Source: Gymnopilus junonius (Eukaryota; Basidiomycota; Agaricomycetes; Agaricales; Galerinaceae). Taken from it: DNA of 20,923 bases. Within the stretch, counting starts at the first letter, position 1. The number at the start of each line of letters is the position of its first letter. The stretch covers positions 1-20,923 of the forward strand of contig JADNYJ010000551.1 in assembly GCA_015501075.1 (NCBI GenBank), written 5' to 3'. Position numbers and translations under genes: made by a program. Under the pieces are notes generated by a model. That model saw only the letters and a list, made by a program, of their open reading frames with translations. It did not search any database and was not told where the DNA came from. Shown piece after piece: positions 1 through 10,091 of the stretch.

Positions 1-299
1 ATAGACGGTGAGGCGGAACAGGCGAGGTAAGTCTGACTTTCCTGCGAGGGACGACGAGAGATGATTTTCGTTATCGAATACGATTTACACAGGCAAAAAT
101 TGATATCCCGACCCTTCAACAAGCCCCTGATTTCTTGTAGTAACGATTTCCAGTAATTTCGTGTTCCTCAACTTGTCTGGCCGAAGATTCCGTTTTTGCT
201 CAGGTCGATTTGCTATTTGAACCCCAAGGTAACGCCCTCGATGACGATGATGTACAAAACATGTTACACGAAGACCGTATTGTCATGGAAGGTCTATAA
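1..299 (+). CDS. 3' end of an unidentified gene (partial)
   Basis: The first 26 bases are open in one frame (reading IDGEAEQA) and end at a good splice donor, GTAAGT. A second open stretch from about 205 follows a pyrimidine-rich acceptor (TTTTTGCTCAG) and reads an acidic tail, VDLLFEPQGN followed by LDDDDVQNMLHEDRIVMEGL, stopping at TAA 297-299. The segment between may hold one small exon near 120-165, but I could not join it in phase. This may reflect a single-base error of the kind seen elsewhere in the window. The tail matches no family I recognise. The gene starts outside the window, so its function cannot be assigned. The intron style and acidic C-terminus are all that support it as a gene. 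Confidence 0.4.
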
Positions 300-2692
300 T
301 GTTGTCAGTTCGTGTGCAGGAAAAACGGCGCGCATCGGGAGGCGCGTCAGTCCTTCCTAACTGGGCAAGGGCGCGGTGCCGCCCGACTCCCGAGGCGGGA
401 TGTCACGCATCAAAGGTGACTCATCGGTCGAAGCATTGCGTAAAAGCAGGAAAAGACTAATGTCAATTGCTCTTCTCCTCTCTTCCACTATGAACAGGTT
501 AGATTTGTGTGAAAATATTTGGTAAATTGTCACCTTCTGTGGGCCTTCCGATGGGCCTTGGTGTACAGCAGAATGCATGTCATGAACCCCTCAAGTCAGA
601 GCCCACACATGGTGTCAAGGACAGAAGTGCATCAAGGCGAAAGCGGCAAACGGCTAATACTCCAGATATGGACTGCAAGGGTTAAAATTCATAAACGGGC
701 TCGCCATTTTTGCTCTCCTGCAATTTTCGAACTGAAAATACGTCTGCTGCAACCTGCTCCAATAGCAACGCCTTGGAATCCCCTTGAAGTGTGAAATTTT
801 AGGGTGATTAATTGCTGAATGCCTGTCGCAACAGATCTGGAAAGGGATTGAGTCGTATTTGCACCGTCTGGATTGGCCTTTGTGATGTCGGTCGTATAGA
901 CTCTCGAAGTGCTCGAATGGTACAGTCATCTTGGCTACCACCGACGACTGCGCGACTTCGGATCCAGAAAAATTTCCCAGAAAGCAAGATGAAGAGCCGC
1001 AAGGTCTTTGCCGTCCCAAGTTGCTTTTGCGTAGATGGAATGCGTCTCACTTTCCATTTCCTTTGGTCTCTCTGGGATATCCTTCTCCCGAAATATATGG
1101 ACCAACATGGTCACTGCGCACTCTTGCCCGCGAACAGGAACTGTCTTGCTTATTGACGACCTTGTCGTGGTAAGATATGGGTTCGAGTAACGAACAAGGC
1201 CGAAAGGACATTGGATTAGCGGCGCGCGTTACAGTGGCACACCATCAACTCGGGATTTCGGCGGTAAATATCCTCGAAAGATAAAATTCGTGAAAGCTGA
1301 CCGTGCTAATAACTCCATCCCAAAGTTGCGCAGGAAGGAAAAATTTTGTCCAAAGGCATCTTGAAGGTTTCAGATAGGTTCTAGTTAAGGTGTGGATCTC
1401 AGTCACCGCGCAAATGAGGCAGCTTCCGGCCGTAACATTTATGTCTTCCCCGAGAATTGAAATTTACAACTCAGACTAGTCGCAACCGACAAAATCAAGA
1501 ATGCCGATTGAACTGATCAGTCTATTCCTGAAATTTATCTTCAGCTGTGCTATATTTTCGGGACTTCAGCTTTCGATTTGATAGAGCTATATTGCTATGT
1601 AAAACTATTCAAGTCGCTAACCCAACCCAGTCAACCTCTAGGAGGAGATTGCCCAAGCCAAAGATGTCCCTTGCGCTGAAAATTGCCTCCCCAAATAACC
1701 ATTCGCGTGGCATTCTCTGGAGTCCGAGAATTAGGACAGTCGTTAGTCCATACGCCATATTCTCCACTTCATAGCGTTCACAGTGAGGTTAGAGTTCATT
1801 GTTCAATTCTTGAAGGCCACGAAGGCGCTATCCCGCCATCATTGCTTCCGTTCCTTTCCAATTCCGCAACATCGATTCGCCCTTGTCATTCGACGTCCCA
1901 AGTTCGCACCTCATCTGCCACCAGATGATGTCTGAGACCTTAGTGCTGGGTGGTAAGAAATTGCAAGAGCTTGCCAAGTTGTCGATAAATCAGAAATATG
2001 TGGGTTTCTCTTAGGTATTAGTTTTCAATTCAAAAGATCTGATTGTGCTCTGCTCCACATGCAACTAACTACTCGCTCTCACCTGCTGATTTATGTCCAC
2101 GAGAATGGGTCAAAAATTCCTTCAATTCACAAGACCGCGACGCTGTCAATTGGACTAAGGAGATTATAATTATACGGCGGGCAAGGATCTGTCCAGATGG
2201 CTTAAAATGAGCATCTTGTGATATAAATTTGCTCATTTTGGCCGTTTGGACAGTTGTGTACCCGTCCTGTATGACTCCAGGCATCCCTGACATGTTCTAC
2301 AGATCCTTATTATCAATTGGCACAAACTTTTGACCGTCTAACATGGAGCGGTGCATGACTTGATTGCTCTGAAGAGAAAACAAGTCAGCATCGTATGTAG
2401 GCACAGATTCCAGGCTACGGAGGTATTAAAGATTAAAAACCGACGGAAGCATGTTATCAAGTGAGAGGCGTGAAAGAGGGAGTGTCATCATCAGTGGGGA
2501 TTAATGAAGTCCTATCATCTTGCTGATGTTATGCCCGTGGCTTGTTGTCGAGTGAGGCCTGAAGGTATACAATACAAATCCGATGGCCGGTAAAACCGCC
2601 TTCATTCAAAAACTAGGGACGGTATTCTCATAAGAAAAGACAGAGACTCTGGATATCATATTGCGGCATATTCCTGCTGCCAACGAAAATGC
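300..2692. other. Long stretch without a supported gene
   Basis: This 2.4 kb region contains only short overlapping open frames of 60-120 codons on both strands. None shows a recognisable domain or a consistent chain of exon, donor and acceptor. A short GC-rich patch lies near 325-410. I looked for terminal inverted repeats, transposase or reverse-transcriptase motifs, tRNA B boxes and further copies of the downstream membrane-protein family, and found none. It may be intergenic DNA, a non-coding transcript or heavily decayed sequence. Confidence 0.5.
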
Positions 2693-3481
2693 TCATTTTA
2701 TTTTCTTTGCTTCTCCTTTTCCTTGACCAAAGTAATACCTCTCCCTGCCGATTCCAAGGAACCAAGCGATGCTACGGAAAATTTGAGCACCGTGTAAAGC
2801 AATCTCAAAGATAAGGACATACCGCGAGACATGCAGCAAGAGAACAACACTAAGATTCCCATGTGTCGTGGTATTCCATTGCGAAGGTTGGTATTTGACA
2901 TCCTGCGGAAGGCTGTCAAATGTCAAGTAAATGCTTTACGCAGTGAACATGGTCCTCGTAAGTCAACCACATATCGAAAGAGATGGAGACTCCTAACTGG
3001 GTTACCTATTAATTGACAGTAGGTGAGAATTAGGATCATGAATTCGAAAGGAAGCAAGACGTACATCTGCGATTGCAAGGGAAACTAAAAAGACCCCCAT
3101 GAGCTTTTCCTGACCAGCAAGGTCATTGCCGAGAGTGTCTCGGATTGCACGATAGCCAAGGGAAGTCATAAAGCAGAGGAGAATGTAGCCTAGGGTATGT
3201 TCAGCGGAATAAACAAAAATCAAGTATAGATTGACATATGGTAAGTTGCCACACTGCAATGGTTGCCCGTGGATCCATGTTTTCCGGAGGAGGTCCCGTA
3301 GTAGGAACGAGCTCGTTGTAAAACCAACTGGGCCCCCACATCAGCGAAGTAACGAATGGGCCTATTTCGGAGACTGGAAGCCTTTTAACGGAAACTACGA
3401 CGCGAAAGAAAACTTCGTACGAGGCTCAAAGTAGAGGAAAATGAACTTGTAATAGCCTGGCAAAGTGTCGAACCTAGTCAT
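2693..3481 (-). CDS. DUF7704-like multi-pass membrane protein, copy 1
   Basis: This is an uncharacterised fungal membrane-protein family. I recognise it from the N-terminal pattern LPGYYKFIFLYFEP, the middle RATIAVWQL...GYRAIRDTLGNDLAGQEKLMG and the C-terminal WNTTTHGNLSV...IAWFLGIGR. Exons on the minus strand are 3481-3421, 3373-3236, 3189-3065, a short fourth exon around 3015-2970, one ending at 2823, and 2771-2693 with stop TGA. Exons 1-3 and the last are phase-consistent. The fourth exon reads VTQLGVSISFD and its donor is uncertain. One donor, at 3235, is the weak GTCAAT. The product is about 175-185 aa with about four hydrophobic segments and a Lys-rich tail (GKGEAKKIK), so probably an integral membrane protein. 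It lies head-to-tail with a paralogue at 3898-4765. Function is unknown. The family name is from memory of the pattern, not a search. Confidence 0.7.
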
Positions 3482-3897
3482 CGCTGTTTCTTTTTCGATG
3501 GATGTAGGAGCGAAGGCAGAATAGAAAGGTTGAATCGTTCGGGATTTTATGTTCGACATCGGCATGACATTATCGGCATGGGTGTTGCGGATATTCAACA
3601 CTTCCAGTGGCACTTCGTCACTTCGGTCTTGATGCGGTAAACCACCCTGAAATCAGAAGGTAAACTGCACCTTGTCAATGGACGGCAGCCGCTCATGCTG
3701 ACCATCATTGTATGCATATACATAAGTTACCGGGGCATTGCCACAAATGTATCTGGACAAGGTTTGGAATGCTATACGCCACTAAGCTGATAGAACCCAT
3801 GACACAACACATTGACTGATAATACGGAATGCAGCAAGATAACAAAACTGATAGGCCGAGGTCCAAGGATCGCAATGATCGCAAACGGCTTTGATAC
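3482..3897. other. Spacer between the two tandem membrane-protein genes
   Basis: This 416-base spacer holds no supported gene. It should contain the 3' end of the upstream paralogue's transcript and the promoter of copy 1. I see no clear TATA element or repeat in it. Confidence 0.4.
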
Positions 3898-4765
3898 TTA
3901 ATTCACCTTGGCTCTCCCGGCTCGCTGTCCAAAGTAGTAGCGTGTGCGACCTAGACCTGCATACCAGGCCACTCTACCAAAGGAATACAATCAGAAGTGA
4001 GACGATTGCAAAATAAACAACGCGTACCTGAAAAGAAATAGAAAAACCACTACCGTTATATTACCGTGAGTCATACTATTCCAAAAGGAAGGGCTGTATT
4101 TGAGTTCTGACGGCAGGCCAACGTAAGAAGCGATGATGCTGAGGAGTACAAATTAGGTATTTGCCCCGAATTAACAACAATTATGCCGTCCGATATTAAA
4201 TGCACGAACTGTGTCAACTGTATGCAAGGGACATTCAAATGTGGAGGGCGCGGAGAAAAACAAAAGGCCGGTGAGAGATGGTGTTGAAGATAGTAGCTCA
4301 AGCTTACGTCTGCAATGCCTAAGGCCAGGAAGCTAGCTCCAAGGATACGCTCCTGTGCAGCGGGATTGTTGGGTAAAGCATCTCGCACAGCACGGAATAC
4401 CAGAGACGAGATAAGACCAAGAAGAAAGTAGCCTGTTTGAAAGCAGGTATTGAGACACTGAGCAACATTGAAAGCAACGACTTCGGGGCATACAATTCGA
4501 TAACTGCCAGATTGCCATCGTAGTCCTGGGTTCCAGTGCAGTCGTTGGATGAGGCGAAGTCGACGGAATAAGCTGATGATGAAACCAGGATGCGCCGGGA
4601 TACAGCCAGACCATGACGGCCGGTGTGAACGTCGACACTGGTCATGACGAGTGTTACATCATAACACCAAAGTAAAGAGAACAGAAAGTACAACATACTT
4701 GGCTCAAGATAAAGAAAGAGAAATCGATAGAAACCGGGCAAGGCAGGGAACGTATCTTGTGCCAT
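3898..4765 (-). CDS. DUF7704-like multi-pass membrane protein, copy 2
   Basis: A paralogue of the neighbouring gene. Minus-strand exons are 4765-4699 (MAQDTFPALPGFYRFLFLYLEPS), 4637-4494 (FTPAVMVWLYPGASWFHH...MAIWQLSN), 4432-4308 (YFLLGLISSLVFRAVRDA...GASFLALGIAD), a short exon near 4225-4185 beginning LTQFVHLISDG, 4138-4028 (SYVGLPSELKYSPSFWNSMT then HGNITVVVFLFLF) and 3973-3898 (VAWYAGLGRTRYYFGQ, stop TAA). Exon 3 is 125 nt here and in copy 1, and the splice phases agree, which supports tandem duplication. The donor of the short fourth exon could not be placed in phase. I chose the Met at 4765 because it sits ten residues before the conserved FYRFLFLYLEP. An in-frame Met at 4807 would add 14 residues. 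The product is probably an integral membrane protein. Its function is not known. Confidence 0.72.
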
Positions 4766-4855
4766 AGTAGGAAGAGACGAGAGGCGTGAATTTGGCATGA
4801 AAGGCATGATGCATGAACCGCGGCGTCAATTCTGAACGAGCACCGCATCAGGAAA

Positions 4856-5125
4856 CCGGCAAAAAAGTTTTTGGGGTTTTCTAACCGAAAAAACCATGGA
4901 AACCAGCCCAAAATGGTCCAAAATGTCGAAATCCGGAAACCTGGAAACCCAGGTCCGATTTTCCAAAAACCTGGCGGGCAAAATTTTCGGCACTAATCCA
5001 AATGTAGCAATTCGTTAGCGAAATGAATGAAAATATCTCGGCAGGTTTCCGGGAAACCAAAAAACCACCCAAAACGGGTAAAAACCCGGAAACTTTTTGA
5101 CACTTTGCTGATGCGGGCCGGAATC
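4856..5125. repeat. Low-complexity, repeat-like patch
   Basis: Short related words recur on both strands: CCGGAAACCTGGAAACC near 4932, GGTTTCCGGGAAACC near 5044, AACGGGTAAAAACCCGG near 5077, and CCGGAATCCGG near 5119. Between them are runs of A interrupted by CC. The texture differs sharply from both flanks and resembles dispersed repeats or a decayed small non-autonomous element. A minus-strand open frame across it is Gly/Phe-rich and looks like a by-product of the composition. No clear terminal inverted repeat or target-site duplication is visible. It lies between two divergent genes, so it may sit in or near their promoters. Confidence 0.45.
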
Positions 5126-5189
5126 CGGTGCTAATTTTGGGCATTCTTCTTGGACGCAGTAAGCTTATCTTAGAACTACCAAGCTTCAA

Positions 5190-7120
5190 ATGTTGCCAGG
5201 CAGAAATATTCAAGACCAGGGGCTAACGGTTTCACAACAACACAGTCCAGGCTCCTCCGTTTTTGACCTCCCAATTCAAGTAACAAATCCACCCGTTGCG
5301 ACGGCAAATGGCGCGATTCGCGACCAGCTCTCGTCATTGAGCTCTATAGAACGCGGCTTGTCTCCTGGGGAAGCTTCATTTCTCATTATTTCGGGAGGCA
5401 CTGGAGGGAACGCGCTTTGTTCTTCCTTTAGAAATGCCTGTTATGTTTTGCCCGTATCGGATGACGGTGGTTCATCCAGTGAGATTATACGTGTGCTGGG
5501 TGGCCCTTCTGTTGGTGACGTGAACATGTTTCTAAGTTGAATGTAGACTAACAGCTTCATGCAGGAGATATAAGGTCCCGTCTTATTCGTTTAATACCCC
5601 TTGCTGCCCCGTCTTCTCCTTTAGATGCTATCAGGCGACTATTAGCATACCGTTTGCCTGCTCATGCATCAGAGACAGCTGCACGAGACGAATGGAGAGA
5701 TATAGTTGAAGGTCGTAGTATTTTGTGGAAGGGAATTCCAATTGACAGGAAGGAGACCATCCGAGGTACGTGTATATGCATCTGCAAGGTACACTCGGAT
5801 GTCTGAGCAATTCAGGATTCCTTGTACATTTTGAAAGCGAATTGCTGAAGCGGGCGCACAAGAATTTCGACTTTCGTAATGGAAGGAAAGTTGCAGCTTT
5901 GTCGGTCATTTTTCGAAATTGACAACATTTTCCCCTTGTCTTCCCAATACAGCATTGGAAATTACTTTTTAGCCGCAGCCCAGGGCTTCTTTAGATCGTT
6001 GCCTTCCGCTATATTTCTGTTTTCCTCCATCACAAATAGCCAGGCAAGTGTATATTGTGATTCAAGAGCCTCACTTTACGTTTTATTAGGCGAATATTCT
6101 TCCTGCCATTGTAACAAACCATACAGTAACAATTGCAGCGGAAATGGTACGAAGTTGCGCCAATCATTTCCTTCATTTTGTTGAGAGGAAAGACACACAG
6201 GAAGACGGTCAGCGACTCGTTGGACAGTGCGAAATCTCGCATCCCATATTGTCTACTGGTCTGGCCTTTCCACCACCCGAGGAAGTTCCTTCCTCCCTAA
6301 TTGACGGAATCGGTGAATACAGAATCATATCACCTCGTCAGAATGTCATGTTCGAATCACTTTCTAAGGGAACTCACGAGCCCCTTCCTTCTCGGATAAG
6401 TCGTGAGTTTTGGCGGCATTCTTTTTTCCCTCTGATTTAACATGATTGAGGCAGGCCTTTACTACATTAATGGATATGGAATGGAAATTCACCCATCCCC
6501 AAATGCTGAGTTCCTTTCAAATCTAGCGTCTAGGGACATGTTGGTTTACTCGTGCGGCTCTTTATGGACTAGGTAACACTTGTCGTTCTTTGCCTTTTCG
6601 TGCCATTGACGATTTGACTTGAGCGTCATGCCTTGCTTGGCATTGAAAGGCGTTGCAGGAAGCATTGCACGCTCACTGGCGCTCAAAGCAAAGGTTCTCC
6701 TATGTGAGTCTCTCGGGCGCCTTCGTAAGATCATTATAACATGCATCTACAGTGAATGCGGAGAATGACCGCGAGACTCACGGATACACGGCTGCAGACT
6801 ATATACAGTGTGTTATATAAATTTTGCAGATGTCTTCCGCAACTGATAATCCACTCTTCAGAGCGATTACTCGGACGCTGAATACGAGCCACTCTGCGCA
6901 TACATATGGTTTAGGGGGAGCAAATACAACATATCCCATCTCGGCGTTCATTACGGATTTGGTCTACTTACAAGGGACCCAGGTTTCTGTGGACGTGAAC
7001 CAGATCACAGTAAGTACCACACCATAAACGGAAAAAGAAGCGCTGAAATTTGTGGAACAGTCGTTGGGAGTGCGATGCAGAGAAGTTGAGGGGGTTCGCG
7101 ATTCGACGCTGATTCTGTAG
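5190..7120 (+). CDS. CofD/UPF0052-family protein (YvcK/CofD-like)
   Basis: This belongs to the fungal branch of the CofD/YvcK superfamily. Bacterial and archaeal relatives are 2-phospho-lactate transferases or UDP-sugar-binding regulators. The fungal role is unknown. Eleven exons join cleanly to 468 aa: 5190-5514, 5565-5765, 5816-5885, 5953-6043, 6090-6146, 6201-6402, 6455-6572, 6624-6703, 6753-6807, 6862-7009, 7061-7120. The nucleotide-binding glycine loop is IISGGTGGNALCSSF (about residue 67), followed by VLPVSDDGGSSSEIIRVLGG and then GDIRSRL. Later come FDFRNGSIGNYFLAAAQGFF, NHTVTIAAEM, LVGQCEISHP, YYINGYGMEIHPSPN, MPCLALKGVAGSIARS and AENDRETHGYTAADYI, all characteristic of the family. 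Two splice sites are odd. The donor at 5886 reads GAAAGT instead of GT, and the intron 6044-6089 is GC-AG. There is no signal peptide, so it is probably cytosolic. The family assignment is secure. Confidence 0.9.
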
Positions 7121-7301
7121 CGCTCGTTATGAGGAGAATATGGGCGGATGTGAACTAAATATAGACTTGTTTATAATGTGCTAAAAGAGACTCTGCTTCT
7201 GTGTGGCGGGTCTGGTCATATCTCCCACCCTATGTCCAATCTTGCTCAGATGACATGGCTACTTAAAGCCTTCTAAGATTGTCCCAATCTCTGCTCCCTC
7301 C

Positions 7302-8256
7302 ATGCTACCCGCTCCTCACGAGCCACTTCACGACGATCTCCAAACTGACCACGGCGAGTCTCTGGTAACCTCATTCCAGCAGCTTACGCTGACCAGCTTG
7401 CACAGGTTTTGGGGATCAGTCTTTCCCTGCAAACCAATCTTCACTGACATCGCATGCGAGCGATCCATCGGCACTTCCTAACGAGGCAGCAAAGCTAGCG
7501 ACAGGAAACGAGAGCGCAGCGGACACTGTACTGCCAAACCCCAATCAACCTGATATCATCATTACATCGGACACCAGTATTCTCCATCTCCCTGCCACTG
7601 ACGTAGTCTTGAGCGCGACCACCGAAACTAGCTACAATGAATTGGAAACGCCTCTCACGGCGGAGTCTCTACATCGTCCTGCAAAAGTTCGCTTTCGGTC
7701 TAGGGTTCGTATCACATCTGGGTTGAACCGCCAAAAGTCTACATCACATTCTGAGCAAAATCATCTGACCTTTTCTGAGACTTCCTCGATCTCCGGTTCT
7801 TCATCTTCGTCGATATCTGTTCCTCTTCGTAGCCATGCGGATGACGAGGTCGGGAAGCCCGGATGGGGCACACTGGGCCAACGTGTTTCCATCTTCGCCA
7901 AAGCCAATTCTCATACGAAAAAGGTCCCCAAACGAGTTTTGTCGTCCAAAACCGTTCAAGATGGGACCAGAACCAACGACGAGGAGATGAATGAACGAAC
8001 ACCCTTAACTCATCATTTAAATCGCAACGGGATAATTAACAATTTCAGCGGCCCTGCGGTTCACGAGCATGTGTCAAATCACGCCAGAGGGATAGAGCTA
8101 AAGTTTGGTCCTTGGCCTAGTCGCCTTATTAATCATAATGTACGTGCCCTACAACTCATCGAGTCATGCAGTCCATTTAGACATTCCTCTAGTGGTGGTG
8201 GTGGAATCGTGTGTTGTCATTGCCTTGATGAATCAGATGACGACACCCTAGACTAA
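7302..8256 (+). CDS. Uncharacterised Ser-rich protein (5' end unresolved)
   Basis: A long open frame ends at TAA 8254-8256 and stays open back to an acceptor (TTGCACAG) at about 7405. It includes the basic stretch KVRFRSRVRITSGL, a Ser run (SSISGSSSSSISVP) and a Cys-rich acidic C-terminus (GGGGIVCCHCLDESDDDTLD). A plausible first exon begins at ATG 7302 (MLPAPHEPLHDDL) and ends at the donor GTAACC at 7365, but the two pieces join out of phase by one base. A single-base error, as found in neighbouring genes, would explain this, and so would a different first exon. The RFRSRVRITSGL stretch looks like a conserved motif, but I cannot name a family. There is no transmembrane segment. The low-complexity composition suggests a largely disordered protein. 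Confidence 0.5.
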
Positions 8257-8380
8257 ATAGCATTTTTCAAGACAGCTGATTTCTATTACCCTTAACTCAT
8301 TGCTAACTTTGATGGTTAAGCATCTAATACGGAACTTTGCTGGGAGGCGCTTTACGTACTCTAATGAAATGGTGTCTGTA

Positions 8381-9887
8381 TCATGCATCCTTCTTCGGCA
8401 ACACCATAGTAGGAGGCAAAGTTGTAATTGGAGGAAGCAAACTTGCAGCGGTTTTTCGCGAATTTTGAATGAGGAGCTGATCCATGACTACGATGGCTGC
8501 CATTGCCTCAACAATCGGGACTGCTCGCGGTACAACGCAAGGATCATGTCGGCCTCTTGCTGCCAACGATCCCAGAGTGCCATCATATTGAGCAGTTTCC
8601 TGAGGTTGAGATATGGTAGCGGGAGATTTGAATCCAATTCTGCATAAATATCAGATTTTAATACCCCGAGGAAAGCGAATGGGGTGCAATACCTGAAATA
8701 TACATTCTCGCCGTTGGTTATGCCTCCTTGAATACCTCCACTCCAGTTTGTGGCAGTCCGAAGAGTTCCACTCTCTCCGCGGACAAATGGATCATTGTGC
8801 TGGCTGCCTGGAACCTCGGTGCCACGGAAACCAGAGCCAATTTCGAAGGCCTTCGTGGCTGGAATTGACAACATTGCATGTGCAAGAGATGCTTCGAACT
8901 TGTCGAATACGGGTTCCCCAAGTCCAGCAGGTACATTTCGAATTACGCAAGTCACTGTACCGCCGATAGAGTCCTGGGCATTTTTCGCCCGGACTATACG
9001 CTAATGTGGTATAAGAATACTTTATAACTAGAAAACCTGAAAGAAAACCACATTACCTCGGTCATACGTTCTGACGTTTCTGGATGAGGACAACGGGTTG
9101 TATATTTATCAACTTGTTCTCTGGTTATATTGGAGAGAAGGTCAACAAAATCCTTGGACAAAGCATCCTGAGCATCGTCTACTTCATCAGTATTTAAGGG
9201 CATCAAGGACGGTGGGGCGAAGGTGGACGGCAAATGAATCTTGCCAACGGAGCTGACAAAAGCCACGATCTCGATACCGTATACAACTTTAAGGTATTTT
9301 TCGGCAATGGCCCCAGCAGCTACGCGCCCTGGATGTAAAAATAGTTGAGTAAATTGCATCCATTCAAGACGTCAGACAGACCGATGGTTTCCCGAGCACT
9401 GCTTCTTCCTCCACCACTACTGGCTTTAATACCGTACTTCTGGAGATAGGTGTAGTCTGCGTGGCTTGGACGAGGATACAAGTCTGTTTCCGAATAATCA
9501 TGTGGCCTTTGATCCTCGTTTTTGACAAGGAGGGCAATAGGTGTTCCTAGTGTAACGCCATGCTCCAGGCCAGATTGCAGCTGTACGAGATCTTTTTCAT
9601 TCCTCTAATCCTCAAATTGTCGGTCCTAGAGGCGGATAAATTGAAGAAAGAGAAAAAACGAACGGGAGTTGTAAGATCAACTCTGACCTGGCCTTCGACG
9701 GCTGAGTTGAGTCTGTATATCTTGAGCAGAGAGTTCCAATCCCTGTTTGACAAAATTTTGAGGTTTCCGATTGAGAAAAAAACAATGTGGCACGTACTGG
9801 AGGACAACCATCGACGATGGCGCCAACAGACGCACAGTGACTCTCGCCGTAAGTCGTAACTCTGAAAAGGGTACCAAACGTGGACAT
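8381..9887 (-). CDS. ARO2: Chorismate synthase (with one-base frameshift)
   Basis: This enzyme converts 5-enolpyruvylshikimate-3-phosphate to chorismate, the last shikimate-pathway step. It needs reduced FMN, and the fungal enzymes carry their own flavin reductase activity. Minus-strand exons are 9887-9798, 9742-9664, 9604-9382, 9328-9057, 9000-8693 and 8639-8381. Signatures visible are [72 protein letters not shown] and [20 protein letters not shown], so the catalytic and FMN-binding core is present. Exon 2 is 79 nt where the family sequence (SRRRPGQS then DLTTP) needs 78. One surplus base at about 9679 puts a stop after GQS. Without it the product is 409 aa, the normal fungal length. The gene is essential for growth without aromatic amino acids, so the frameshift is probably a sequence error. 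It is divergent from the gene at 10092. Confidence 0.93.
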
Positions 9888-10091
9888 GGTGTCAGCCTGT
9901 TGATATCTTGCAAGGCGGGTGTTGTCTAGTGGAGGGGTAGAAGAAGGGCAAAGCCGGTGACTCGAGAGCAAGGCACTAGGCTGTCTTAATTTGGCACAAA
10001 TAATCTAATCGTCCGACGACGGCCCGGTTCGAGATCGGCCTTTCTGAATCGTGTCCGCTTTTGGACAACGAACACTTTACGAGCCTCAACC
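9888..10091. promoter_or_regulatory. Divergent promoter with a Gcn4/Cpc1-like TGACTC site
   Basis: These 204 bases separate the start of chorismate synthase (-) from the start of the gene at 10092 (+), so both promoters must lie here or overlap the genes. TGACTC occurs at 9958-9963, 71 bases upstream of the chorismate synthase ATG. It is the core of the Gcn4/Cpc1 site of general amino-acid control, which is known to drive aromatic amino-acid genes in other fungi. The seventh base is G here, not the preferred A. A 6-mer can occur by chance, so this is only suggestive. Confidence 0.4.

Noticed and set aside
654..1019. Minus-strand open frame of 121 codons, with overlapping plus-strand frames at 812-1173
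   Set aside because: No domain, no splice chain and no conserved motif. Frames on both strands are equally open, as expected by chance.
1176..1190. GGTTCGAG motif as a tRNA B box
   Set aside because: The bases after it do not match the B-box consensus and no cloverleaf can be folded around it.
4881..5213. Minus-strand open frame of 110 codons
   Set aside because: It is Gly/Phe-rich because of the repeat-like composition, has no recognisable motif and crosses the start of the CofD-like gene.
6808..6829. A 22-nt intron in the CofD-like gene
   Set aside because: It gives the wrong frame. Extending to the acceptor at 6861 restores DYIQAITRTLN with an intron of normal size.
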